A stretch of DNA of 64,000 bases from Chitinibacter fontanus (GTDB lineage Bacteria > Pseudomonadota > Gammaproteobacteria > Burkholderiales > Chitinibacteraceae): the NCBI RefSeq assembly GCF_013423785.1, contig NZ_CP058952.1, forward strand, positions 1,825,665-1,889,664, written 5' to 3'. The notes beneath the pieces were generated by a model. The model was given only the letters and a program-made list of their open reading frames with translations, made no database searches and was not told the DNA's origin. Made by a program: the position numbers and the translations under genes. Of the stretch, positions 28,117-36,857 are shown piece by piece. Position 1 is the stretch's first letter, and each line of letters opens with the position of its first letter.

Positions 28117-29843
28117 TTAGCTATTTAGCTGCTGGAGCAAAACTCTTAACTGCTCTTCATCATCGGCTTTGAGCATCTTGCTCACCAATGGTTTGATTCG
28201 GCTTAGCTCTGCAGTGAGCAATTGCTGTTTCACCTTCAAGAGCTGAATCGGCAGCATTGAGAAGCGGCGCAAACCTAAACCCAATAGCAGGCGCGTCAAG
28301 CTTGGATCACCTGCCATTTCGCCGCACATCGACACTGGTTTTCCCATTTTGTCGGCTGTATTAATGATGTGTTTTAGAAAATGTAGGACCCCAGGGTTAA
28401 GTGGGTCATACAAATGACTGACTGCATCATCATTGCGATCGACTGCCAAAGAATACTGAATCAAATCGTTGGTACCAATCGAGATAAAATCCAAATGATT
28501 AAGAAATGCACCCACGGCCATGGCAGCGGCGGGCACTTCAATCATGCCGCCTAGTTCGATATTCTCATCAAATGCAATGCCTTCTTCACGCAATTGAGCT
28601 TTGATGTCGTCTAAATGCAAACGGGTTTGTTTAACCTCATTCAGTGCTGACAACATTGGGATCAGCAATTTGATTTTGCCAAATGCAGATGCTCGAAGAA
28701 GTGCGCGTAGCTGGGTACGGAACATTTGCGGCTCAGCCATGCATAAGCGGATACCTGTTAAACCCAGCGCTGGGTTTGGCGCAGCTCGCTCGATTTGCCA
28801 AGACGGAATTTTATCTTTGCCCAAGTCAATTGTCCGAATCACCACCGGCTTGCCTTGCATGGCTTGTGCAACCTCACGATAAGCGAGAAATTGCTCCTCT
28901 TCTGTCGGCAGATCATCTTCTTTCAAAAATAAAAATTCGGAACGGAACAAGCCAATGCCGCTGGCGCTATTTTCTAGTGCTAGATCACAATCGTCGGGCA
29001 ATTCAATATTCGCAGTCAGTTCAACCTGGGTGCCATCGAGTGTTACAGCCGCTTGGGTACGAATATCTTGCAGCTTGGCCTGTTTAATCAGCCACTCATT
29101 TTGGCGGAATTGATACTCAGCCAAAATCGCATCATCTGGGGCAACAATCACGCAGCCCTTAATGCCATCAACAATAATCAGCTCTTGCTCGCGGATGATT
29201 TCCCGGGCATTGCGTAGTGCCAAAACCGAAGGTAAATCGAGCGAACGTGCCAGAATGGCTGTGTGCGAGGTAAGACCGCCGACATCGGTAATAAAGGCTT
29301 TGTAACTGGTGTCTTTGAAGAGCACCATATCGGCAGGTGAAAGATCGTGTGCGACGAGAATACAATCGTCGCCATCGCAGCTAGGGGCATGGTTGCCATG
29401 TTCATGCCCTGCCAGAGCTTTGAAAATTCGCTCGGTAACTTGAATAACATCGGTGCGCCGCTCGCGCAAATATTCTTCTTCAATCTCATCAAATTGTGCC
29501 AGCAGAACATCGAGCTGCTGTTTCACCGCCCATTCAGCATTGCAGCGTTGCTGTTCGATAATGTGGCGGGGTTCTTTTGATAGCGTGTGATCATTGAGCA
29601 GCATAATGTGCAAGCTCAAGAACGCACCCAATTCTGCGGGGCATTATCGGGAATACTGCCCCACAGCATTTCCAGCTCTTTGCGAGTGCTGCGGATTGCC
29701 TCATCGAAGCGTTGTAATTCGGCAGCAAGGCCATCGGCAGGGATCTGATAATGCAGTATTTCGATATCGGCTTGCGATACCAAATGGGCATGACCAATGG
29801 CGATACCGCCACCCACGCCTAAACCATGTAGGCTAATACTCAT
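28117..29843 (-). pseudogene. ptsI: PTS enzyme I (ptsI), split by a one-base frameshift
   Basis: Phosphoenolpyruvate-protein phosphotransferase, about 575 aa if joined, the normal family length. The 5' part (ATG 29843, AGGAGGG 6 nt upstream) encodes SISLHGLGVGGGIAIGHAHL to SIPDNAPQNW and stops. The 3' part resumes with LGAFLSLHIMLLND and contains the active-site loop GGLTSHTAILARS, the PEP-binding segment GIGLFRSEFLFL and SIGTNDLIQYSLAVDRND. Restoring one C beside 29637 (plus strand) gives DNAPAELGAFL, the family consensus. The rest of the gene is intact and this is the core PTS enzyme, so a sequencing error is the simplest explanation. It lies downstream of ptsH and EIIA. Confidence 0.92.
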
Positions 29844-29929
29844 CAAATCCCTCCTGACACAAGGCCCAACTGCATTGTGCTGCTGGTGCAGGTGTCGTGC
29901 GCTCTATTGGCGACGATCACCTATTTTTA

Positions 29930-30202
29930 TTATTCGCCTTCGCCAAATTTATCGGCAACTAAAGCGATCAGTGCATCGAGTGCTTTTTGCTCATCCGGTG
30001 CATTACTGGTATCGATGATGATTTTGCTGCCTTTTCCTGCCGCTAGCATCATCACGCCCATGATGGATTTGGCATTCACACGTTTCTGATTGCGGCTTAC
30101 CCAAACTTCGCATTGGAATTGGCTCGCCAATTGCGTAAATTTGCTCGATGCTCTGGCGTGCAAACCCAATTTATTGATGATTTCTACTTCTTGCTGCGGC
30201 AT
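29930..30202 (-). CDS. ptsH: Phosphocarrier protein HPr
   Basis: A 90-aa HPr. The phospho-acceptor His is residue 15 in NKLGLHARAS, and the regulatory Ser region is VNAKSIMGVMML near residue 46, the site phosphorylated by HPr kinase in betaproteobacteria. It passes phosphate from enzyme I to EIIA. It lies between EIIA (15 nt) and ptsI (86 nt) on the same strand. AAGGA precedes the ATG at 30202. No hprK is visible in this window. Confidence 0.95.
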   Translation of the reverse strand: MPQQEVEIINKLGLHARASSKFTQLASQFQCEVWVSRNQKRVNAKSIMGVMMLAAGKGSKIIIDTSNAPDEQKALDALIALVADKFGEGE

Positions 30203-30217
30203 TCTACTCGTTCCTTA

Positions 30218-30616
30218 TTACGGCTGACTGCTTGGTAACATATACAAAACGCCTTCTAGGCCACCAGTGATCGCTTTACTGACCGCGATATCCAAAGACT
30301 GGTGGCTGTAGGATAGTGCGCGTACCAACATTGGCAAGTTAACCCCAGCGACCGCTTCTACCTTGCCGGCACTGATGAGTCGATTGGCAACGTTAGATGG
30401 CGTGCCGCCATAAATATCGGTTAGCAATAGCACGCCTGAGCCATCGTCTAGCTCGTCGATCAAGGCTTGTGCACGGCGCAAGACTTCATCGGGTTCGTCA
30501 GCTTTGCTGACCGCAAGTTGCCCTAGGTTCGGCAAAGGGCGTCCCATAATGTGCTGTGCACATGTCATCAAAGCCTCTCCCATCGAATAATGGGTCACAA
30601 TGATTATCCCTACCAT
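30218..30616 (-). CDS. PTS EIIA component, mannose family
   Basis: A 132-aa cytoplasmic EIIA of the mannose/sorbose (PTS-IIA-Man) fold. The phospho-His is residue 9 in IIVTHYSMGEAL, and GVLLLTDIYGGTPSNVANRL near residue 61 is the family signature. No EIIB, EIIC or EIID gene accompanies it. Such lone EIIA-HPr-EI sets in betaproteobacteria are usually regulatory rather than sugar-transporting. It is the first gene of the EIIA-ptsH-ptsI group, with a 198-nt gap to apbE upstream that probably contains a promoter. Confidence 0.92.
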   Translation of the reverse strand: MVGIIIVTHYSMGEALMTCAQHIMGRPLPNLGQLAVSKADEPDEVLRRAQALIDELDDGSGVLLLTDIYGGTPSNVANRLISAGKVEAVAGVNLPMLVRALSYSHQSLDIAVSKAITGGLEGVLYMLPSSQP

Positions 30617-30814
30617 GCCGAAATACGTCCTTTTGCAAGTCCTACTGCCTTGTGAGCATTAGGTTTTTAAATCCAATGAAGCATCATATAAAGTTTTTGC
30701 TATTTCAGCAGCATGAAAAATGCCAAATCACTGGAGTGCAACAGTCGGTGCGCCTGTTGGTGATCTTAGCGGTAAGCTGTGAAGGTAAAATTGACTTCGC
30801 CCAAGGTCCGCGCA

Positions 30815-31873
30815 TTAACGCAAACGATATAAGTGCGTCGGTTTTTTTAGCCATTTAATGCGGGCTTGCAAGCTAGCAGAAATAAACGCATCTCCCTGCT
30901 CGTTAATGACCAAGACATCTTTTACGCCAAAGCGCTGTGCATACATCCAACTACTGGCTACGCCACCAATGAACATTGGTTTGGTTGCCACATCCGAGAT
31001 CAGGCCGGCGTTCTGACTGGGTGGGGCAATAATGCTCACCGCTTGTACACCTTGAGCCGGTTGTCCTGTGCGAGGGTCGATCAAATGGCTGTAGCGTTTA
31101 TTGCCCAGCATAAAATAACGTTGATAATCACCCGAAGTACCGATCGATTCGCCATCTTTGAGGGCAATAGTGGCCATCGCCTCGGGTTGGCGTGGATGTT
31201 GTAAACCCACCGTCCAAGGTTCTTGGTCTTTTTTTCCGAGCGCCAAGACATTGCCACCAATATTGATTAAAGCATTTAGCACGCGTTGCTGGCGTAGGTA
31301 TTTCGCCGAATGATCCAGCGCCCAGCCTTTGGCAAAGCCACCCAGATCAATTTCAACTGCAGGGTTGTTGCTGCTGACATTGGCGCCGTCGATCACTAGA
31401 TTATTCATTGTTGGCTGCGCAGCTAGCAGCGCAGCAATCTTCTGTTGATCGGCAATAACAGGGGCAAAGGTGTCGCGATGAAAGCCCCACAATGTCACCA
31501 GGCCCCCAACGGCAGGGTTGAACAACTGATCGCTTTGCTGCGCGTAGTTTTTCGCCGCGTTTAACATCGCCAGCAATTCCAGATCGACCTCAGTGGTTTC
31601 ACCATTTTTAAAGGCGGTATTGAGTCGGGTGATCTCCGAGGGCTGCCAAGCATGCAGTTTGCGGTGCAAGCGATCAAGTTCGGCCAGCACCGCCGCTGCA
31701 TGTTTGGCGGCTACTGCTTCATCTAGCCCATAAATACTGATTTGCACCCGAGTGCCAAATACATAACTTTCTTGTTGGTACAGCTCGTTTTTGCCGCAGG
31801 CTGTCAGCAAAAAAGCCGTGGCAAGTAGCAGGCCACGGCTTAGCAGGCGAGAAAAGTTGTGCTTCACGCGCAT
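30815..31873 (-). CDS. apbE: FAD:protein FMN transferase (ApbE), lipoprotein
   Basis: A 352-aa predicted lipoprotein (signal peptide with lipobox LLTACG near residue 22). It has the ApbE features: [27 protein letters not shown] near residue 178, [13 protein letters not shown] near residue 203, and SGDYQRYF with [12 protein letters not shown] near 252-275. It attaches FMN covalently to threonines of exported or membrane flavoproteins such as NqrB/NqrC or RnfG. ATG at 31873 overlaps the gshB 3' end by 10 nt, implying translational coupling; the frame reaches 32149 but that part runs inside gshB. No Rnf or Nqr genes are nearby. Confidence 0.92.
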   Translation of the reverse strand: MRVKHNFSRLLSRGLLLATAFLLTACGKNELYQQESYVFGTRVQISIYGLDEAVAAKHAAAVLAELDRLHRKLHAWQPSEITRLNTAFKNGETTEVDLELLAMLNAAKNYAQQSDQLFNPAVGGLVTLWGFHRDTFAPVIADQQKIAALLAAQPTMNNLVIDGANVSSNNPAVEIDLGGFAKGWALDHSAKYLRQQRVLNALINIGGNVLALGKKDQEPWTVGLQHPRQPEAMATIALKDGESIGTSGDYQRYFMLGNKRYSHLIDPRTGQPAQGVQAVSIIAPPSQNAGLISDVATKPMFIGGVASSWMYAQRFGVKDVLVINEQGDAFISASLQARIKWLKKPTHLYRLR

Positions 31874-32811
31874 TTTCTTTCGAGCGCGTCGATAAACAAC
31901 GCGGCGACATTGATGCCCGATTGGGCGGTGATTTCCTGAAAACACGTGGGGCTGGTGACGTTCACTTCGGTTAGATTCTCGCCAATGATGTCGAGCCCAA
32001 CCAGCAGCAAGCCCTGCGCCGCCAATTGCGGGCCCAGCGCCTCGGCAATTTCGCGATCGCGTGCTGACAATGGGCGCGCCACGCCCGCACCGCCTGCCGC
32101 CAGATTGCCACGCGTTTCGCCATTTTGCGGAATCCGTGCCAAGCACCAATCCACCGGTACGCCGTCGATTAGCAATACGCGTTTATCACCATCTTTAATT
32201 GCGGGTAGATATTTTTGCGCCATTACCAACCGTTCGCCATTATGGCTAAGCATCTCCAGTATGCTGCCCAAGTTAGCATCCGTATTGGTGATGCGGAAGA
32301 TACCCGCCCCACCCATCCCATCGAGCGGTTTGACAATCACATCGCCATGTTCGCTGACAAAGGCGCGAATATCGGCCATATTCTGGCTGACCATCGTCGG
32401 GGCGATATATTGTGCAAACTGGAAAATCGCCAGTTTTTCATTAAAGTCGCGCAGCGCCTGACCACGATTAAATACCTTCGCACCTTGCGCCTCGGCGAGA
32501 CTAAATAATTGCGTGGCGTATAAATATTGCTGATCAAACGGAGGATCTTTGCGCATCACCACTGCATCAATATCGCGCAAGGCGATGGTGCGTGCTTGTT
32601 GGACGTGATACCAATCATGATTGACCTGTGAATCCGTAAAGCCAATCTGCTGCGCTGTAGCCTCGACCACACCGTCTTTTAGCCGTAAATCACCGGCCAA
32701 ACACACCCAAACCTGATGCCCGCGCGCATTCGCTTCGCGCATCATCGCGTAGGTCGAGTCTTTGTAAATCTTAAAGCTATCGAGTGGGTCGGCGACAAAC
32801 AGGATGTGCAT
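31864..32811 (-). CDS. gshB: Glutathione synthetase
   Basis: A 315-aa ATP-grasp enzyme that joins gamma-glutamylcysteine and glycine. Visible: [20 protein letters not shown] at the N-terminus, [18 protein letters not shown] near residue 84, [19 protein letters not shown] near residue 155 (ATP-grasp loop), and [20 protein letters not shown] near residue 273. Its start overlaps the gshA stop by one base (TAATG) and its end overlaps apbE, so gshA-gshB-apbE is one tightly coupled unit. Confidence 0.95.
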   Translation of the reverse strand: MHILFVADPLDSFKIYKDSTYAMMREANARGHQVWVCLAGDLRLKDGVVEATAQQIGFTDSQVNHDWYHVQQARTIALRDIDAVVMRKDPPFDQQYLYATQLFSLAEAQGAKVFNRGQALRDFNEKLAIFQFAQYIAPTMVSQNMADIRAFVSEHGDVIVKPLDGMGGAGIFRITNTDANLGSILEMLSHNGERLVMAQKYLPAIKDGDKRVLLIDGVPVDWCLARIPQNGETRGNLAAGGAGVARPLSARDREIAEALGPQLAAQGLLLVGLDIIGENLTEVNVTSPTCFQEITAQSGINVAALFIDALERKCA

Positions 32812-34085
32812 TACAGGCTTCCTTCTTCCAGCTCGAGTGAGCCCGCGAGCAGCGCTAAGCGTGCCACAACGCCGTAGGCATAAAAACGATTGGCTTCACA
32901 ATCGGGTGAGCCATCACAGTCGGGTGTTGATAAGGAAGTCGCAAAGGCCAATGGTTTGAAGTGCATACCGGGCGCATTCAGGTTTTCGTCGATACCACGG
33001 CCAGTGTGTACGCGGTAAAAGCCGCCAATCACAAAGCGATCGAGCATGTAAACGACCGGTTCAGCAACGCCATCGTCGATGGTTTCAAACGTGGGTACGC
33101 CTTCTTGCACGATTACATCGTGAACTTCTAGGCCTTCTTTAATCACCGACATTTTATTGCGTTGCTTGCGGTTCAGCCCCACCAACTCTTCGCCCGATTT
33201 CACGCTCATAATGCCCATGCCATAGGTGCCGGCATTGGCTTTGACGATCACAAATGGGGTTTGATCGATGCCGTACTCAGCGTACTTGGCCGCAATTTTG
33301 CTGATCATGGTGTCAATGGTGGCGGCCAGCTTTTCTTCGCCTTCGCGCGCATGAAAATCTAGCCCATCGACATGTTCAAAATAGGGGTTGATTAGCCAAG
33401 GGTCGATGTCGACGATCTGGGCAAACTCGGCCACAACGCGATCATATGCCGCAAAATGCTCGGTTTTGCGACGCACAGCCCAGCCAGCGTGTAATGGAGG
33501 TAATAGGGTTTGCTCGATGTTTTTCAGCAGGTCCGGAATCCCGCCAGATAAATCGTTGTTCAACAAAATCACGCAGGGGTCGAAATCGGCCAGACCGACT
33601 CGGTTGCCGGTACGAATCACTGGCTCTTGCAGCATTTTGCTGCCATCCGGTAAGTCTAATTCGGTCGGCGCGCTAATTTCAGGATTCATACTGCCAATGC
33701 GTACCACCATCCCGGCTTGGCGCAAAATTTTAGCTAATGCGGCGACGTTTTGTAGATAAAACAGATTACGGGTGTGATTTTCCGGGATCAACAAAATGCG
33801 GCGCGCATCTGGACAGTAACCTTCCAAGGCCATCATGGCGGCCTGAACCGCCAAGGGGTGGAAGTCTGGGTTCAGATTGTTAAACCCACCCGGAAATAGA
33901 TTCATATCCACCGGGGCCAACTTGTAGCCGGCGTTGCGCAAATCAACCGAGCCGTAAAATGGCGGCGTGTGTTCTTGCCACTGATTACGCAACCAATGCT
34001 CAATTTCGGGCTGGGCTGCCAGAATTTTGCGCTCTAATTCAAGTAATGGACCGGTGAGGGCGGTAGTGAGGTGCGGCACGCTCAT
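32811..34085 (-). CDS. gshA: Glutamate-cysteine ligase (proteobacterial TIGR02049 type)
   Basis: A 424-aa enzyme for the first step of glutathione synthesis. It belongs to the type first defined in Acidithiobacillus ferrooxidans, unrelated in sequence to E. coli GshA. Recognisable segments are [20 protein letters not shown] (about residue 44), [14 protein letters not shown] (about 98), [19 protein letters not shown] (about 277) and [20 protein letters not shown] (about 348). This type is typical of betaproteobacteria. It heads the gshA-gshB-apbE unit; its promoter should lie in the 142-nt gap upstream. Confidence 0.93.
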   Translation of the reverse strand: MSVPHLTTALTGPLLELERKILAAQPEIEHWLRNQWQEHTPPFYGSVDLRNAGYKLAPVDMNLFPGGFNNLNPDFHPLAVQAAMMALEGYCPDARRILLIPENHTRNLFYLQNVAALAKILRQAGMVVRIGSMNPEISAPTELDLPDGSKMLQEPVIRTGNRVGLADFDPCVILLNNDLSGGIPDLLKNIEQTLLPPLHAGWAVRRKTEHFAAYDRVVAEFAQIVDIDPWLINPYFEHVDGLDFHAREGEEKLAATIDTMISKIAAKYAEYGIDQTPFVIVKANAGTYGMGIMSVKSGEELVGLNRKQRNKMSVIKEGLEVHDVIVQEGVPTFETIDDGVAEPVVYMLDRFVIGGFYRVHTGRGIDENLNAPGMHFKPLAFATSLSTPDCDGSPDCEANRFYAYGVVARLALLAGSLELEEGSL

Positions 34086-34217
34086 GGCGGCTCCAGCTTC
34101 AAATAAGTGATTGAATAAGATATGGCGCCAGTCGGTACAAATTCAAGATCGGCGTAAGATTTTAATATACCGCCATGGCGTATTTCTTTCTTGCTTAATA
34201 TCAGTAAGGGCTGTAGT

Positions 34218-34249
34218 GCAATACCGGCTAAGTGTTCGGCAGGTATTGC
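34218..34249. repeat. GCAATACC/GGTATTGC inverted pair across a stop codon
   Basis: GCAATACC (34218-34225) and GGTATTGC (34242-34249) form an 8-bp stem with a 16-nt loop that contains the stop codon of the TPR gene (34228-34230). The arm at 34242-34249 encodes part of the protein's final residues. Confidence 0.6.
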
Positions 34250-35256
34250 CGGATATTACTGAGATCGATCGCGGGAATGCTCCAAGACGTTGTGTTGTTC
34301 TCATGCAGCAAATCAAGCTGGCGACCAAAGTATTCAATGCCATTCAAATCATTCAGCGCTGCGCAGTAACCCGCCGCTTGCGCGCTCAGCTTGGCTTCGA
34401 TGTGACGCATGCCATCTTGATGCGCCAGCCTGATGCCGCGCTCAATCATCTCGCGGGCCATTTGCGGTGAGCCCTGCAAAAAGCGCACTTCAGCCAGCAT
34501 CCCTAGTAAATTACACTCGGCCCAGTGTGATGGCGTTTCCTGCATGGAATCTAAGCACTGCTCGAAATAGGCTTCGGCTTGTGCCAAATCGTGATTTTTG
34601 AGTGCAATAGTGCCCAGATGCAGCAAGGATTCGGTGACGTAATGGCCAAAATGGTATTGTCGGCTCAGCTCGGCGGTTTCTTGCAAAATCAGCGAAGCAT
34701 CATCGCTTTGACCTGCATTGTATAAATCCCAGCCCAAACTGAGCTTGGCTTTGATGTGGAGTAGCGGTTCAGGATGAAGTTTCAGCAAGTGCAGCGCGGC
34801 GCGATGGAATTCAACTGCTTGCAGGTGCTGGTTGTATGCGCTACAGACATGGCCTAAACCAATCAGTGCTAACACATGTGCATGTCCGCAATGGCGCAGC
34901 GCGCGGCAGGCAATGATGCATTGTTTCCAATAGGCCAGTGATTCGGCATATAAGCCACCGGTGTAGCGATCACGCCCCAAGCGCTCCATCACCTGTAGCG
35001 CCAGTAGTTTCAGATCGTTTTTCTCGCACAACTCCAAAGCCGACAGCAGCAATGTGCAATCGTCATGCCGCTCGCCAAGCTGGTTGCGAGTAATGGAGAT
35101 AAAAATGCTGGCTTGGACTTGGGTCGCAATATCTTGCGCACGCAAACTATCGACCAATAGCGCTTGGCTTAAATGCAAAACCGCAGCGGGCTCGCTATAA
35201 ATGCGGCGCTGGATTTCAGCTATCCGTTCGGAGGCGTTAAGAGTTGGCGCTGTCAT
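34228..35256 (-). CDS. TPR protein without a catalytic domain
   Basis: A 342-aa TPR protein, the fifth member of the paralogous group in this window. It has the shared motifs YAESLAYWKQCIIACRAL (about residue 100) and ALIGLGHVCSAYNQHLQAVE (about 128). It lacks any kinase, GGDEF or DNA-binding domain and ends with a short helix after the last repeats. ATG at 35256 is taken; a TTG at 35274 is in frame. It is a single gene between gshA and corA. Probably a protein-binding adaptor; partner unknown. Confidence 0.8.
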   Translation of the reverse strand: MTAPTLNASERIAEIQRRIYSEPAAVLHLSQALLVDSLRAQDIATQVQASIFISITRNQLGERHDDCTLLLSALELCEKNDLKLLALQVMERLGRDRYTGGLYAESLAYWKQCIIACRALRHCGHAHVLALIGLGHVCSAYNQHLQAVEFHRAALHLLKLHPEPLLHIKAKLSLGWDLYNAGQSDDASLILQETAELSRQYHFGHYVTESLLHLGTIALKNHDLAQAEAYFEQCLDSMQETPSHWAECNLLGMLAEVRFLQGSPQMAREMIERGIRLAHQDGMRHIEAKLSAQAAGYCAALNDLNGIEYFGRQLDLLHENNTTSWSIPAIDLSNIRQYLPNT

Positions 35257-35340
35257 TACTGGGTCGTTTTGCAATATGCCAGTCTGAGCAATAGCGCATT
35301 GTGCACCAAATTGCCACTTGAAACGACCATTGGTGCTTAA

Positions 35341-36303
35341 TTACAGCCAACCCTTACGTTTGAAGAACCAGTATGGGGCAATCCCCGATAAAACCATTAA
35401 AATCAAGGCCGCAGGATAGCCCCAGTTTTCTGATAACTCGGGCATGTGCGCAAAGTTCATGCCGTAAATCGAGGCTACGAGCGTCGGTGGCAGGAAAACT
35501 ACACTGGCGATCGAGAAGATTTTAATAATCTTATTCTGCGCCAGATTAATCAAACCCATCACTGCATCCATCAAGAAGTTAATCTTGTCGAACAAAAACG
35601 CGCTGTGGTTATTGAGCGATTCCAGATCGCGCAAAATCTCGCGCAGATCGTTTTCCTGCGCGGCGGCCAGTTGGCGGCTGCGCAATAGGAACGATAGCGC
35701 CCGGCGGGTATCCATTAGATCTAGCCGCACTTTACCGTTGATGTCCTCATGCCCGGCCAGCTCGGCCAGCGCCTGGCCCATTAGCTCGTCGGTCATCTCG
35801 GCGCTGTGATCGAGTACGCGGCGACTTACGCCATCGAGTTTGGCGTAAATTTCTTCCAGTACATCCGCATCATATTCAACTGCCGCATCGTAAATCGCCA
35901 GCAAAATTTCCTGTGCGCTCGCGACAAAACCGGGTTGAACCCGTGCACGCAGCCGGAATAACCTAAACACCGCCAGTTCTTCCTGGCGAATAGTTAGCAA
36001 CCGGCCTTCATTTAATAAGAAGGACACCGTCACGTTTTGGTGTTCGTCTTCGGCATGGGTGAGGAAAAACGAGCTGATGTGGACACCATTGTCATCCACA
36101 TAACAGCGGGCGGATTCTTCCAAATCTTTGAGTTCTTCGTCTTCGGGCAGCTCTAGGTGAAATACCCGTTGTACCAGCTCCCGTTCCTCATCGGTGGGGT
36201 CCACCATATCGACCCACAGCACTTCCGGTCGTGATAAGTCTTCCGGCACCAGGGCAGGAACTTGAATCAAACGGCCAGCAGAGAGAACGAAGGCATTGAG
36301 CAT
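35341..36303 (-). CDS. corA: Magnesium/cobalt transporter CorA
   Basis: A 320-aa CorA. It has a large N-terminal cytoplasmic domain, a long stalk helix, and two C-terminal transmembrane helices with the selectivity motif YGMNF near residue 285, preceded by FLPPTLVASI. It forms a pentameric Mg2+ channel in the inner membrane. A second Mg2+ transporter, mgtE, lies 2.5 kb away on the other strand. The ATG at 36303 has AAGG upstream. No magnesium-sensing leader is obvious in the 240-nt divergent region. Confidence 0.95.
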   Translation of the reverse strand: MLNAFVLSAGRLIQVPALVPEDLSRPEVLWVDMVDPTDEERELVQRVFHLELPEDEELKDLEESARCYVDDNGVHISSFFLTHAEDEHQNVTVSFLLNEGRLLTIRQEELAVFRLFRLRARVQPGFVASAQEILLAIYDAAVEYDADVLEEIYAKLDGVSRRVLDHSAEMTDELMGQALAELAGHEDINGKVRLDLMDTRRALSFLLRSRQLAAAQENDLREILRDLESLNNHSAFLFDKINFLMDAVMGLINLAQNKIIKIFSIASVVFLPPTLVASIYGMNFAHMPELSENWGYPAALILMVLSGIAPYWFFKRKGWL

Positions 36304-36543
36304 GAACGTACGCCTTGAAAAACGATGAAGAATGCGCGCCGATTATACGGCAGGCAAGACAACTCGGGGGAACTGAGCATTCATATGCCCTTATAGCGCC
36401 TGACTTGCGCCAATTACAAGTTGCACAGCGGGATATATTGGTGGCTGTGTTTATTTTTACGGTTTGCCTGCGGCAACTTATTCACAGCTTTGGGGCGGCA
36501 TTTATTTAGCATATCAATATCAGATCAATTAGGAGTGTGCCTC

Positions 36544-36810
36544 ATGTCGACACCTCGCATTCCACCATTGCGGATCATTGAAAGCAGCCCCACTCCAGTG
36601 CGTCGGCAGCCTGTCATCGCACCAACACCCAGTAAAGCGCCCAGACGGCTATTAGGTGGCTGTGTCGTGCTATTGGCATTTGCTGCGCTGATTTTTGGTT
36701 GGATTAGCTCCAAGCAGATTTATCCAGTGTTTCATCTCCCCGTAGTTTCAGAGCTGGCGATAGTGGCGGCTTTTCCACTGATACTGTTGGGGGTGGTGAA
36801 ATTATCGTAA
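36544..36810 (+). CDS. Small Pro-rich two-helix membrane protein
   Basis: An 88-aa protein. The first 35 residues are rich in Pro, Arg and Ser and should be cytoplasmic. Two hydrophobic helices follow, about 37-53 (LLGGCVVLLAFAALIFG) and 66-86. No family recognised. The start is ATG 36544, with AGGAG 8 nt upstream; the longer frame from 36421 has no such site. Convergent with the choice-of-anchor I gene across a hairpin. Confidence 0.65.
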   Translation: MSTPRIPPLRIIESSPTPVRRQPVIAPTPSKAPRRLLGGCVVLLAFAALIFGWISSKQIYPVFHLPVVSELAIVAAFPLILLGVVKLS

Positions 36811-36817
36811 TTGCGGT

Positions 36818-36845
36818 GGCTAACTACCTTGAAGAGTAGCTAGCC
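36818..36845. terminator. Stem-loop between convergent genes
   Basis: GGCTAACTAC (36818-36827) pairs with GTAGCTAGCC (36836-36845) with one mismatch. It sits 7 nt after one stop codon and 12 nt before the other. A GGTATTGC octamer (36850-36857) directly abuts the opposing stop codon. No clear T-run. Confidence 0.5.
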
Positions 36846-36857
36846 GACCGGTATTGC

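Noticed and set aside
29616..29846. Short frame that could be called a separate 75-aa gene
   Set aside because: It is the N-terminus of enzyme I, separated from the rest only by a one-base frameshift.
31874..32149. N-terminal extension of apbE
   Set aside because: It lies within gshB in another frame; the lipoprotein signal begins at 31873.
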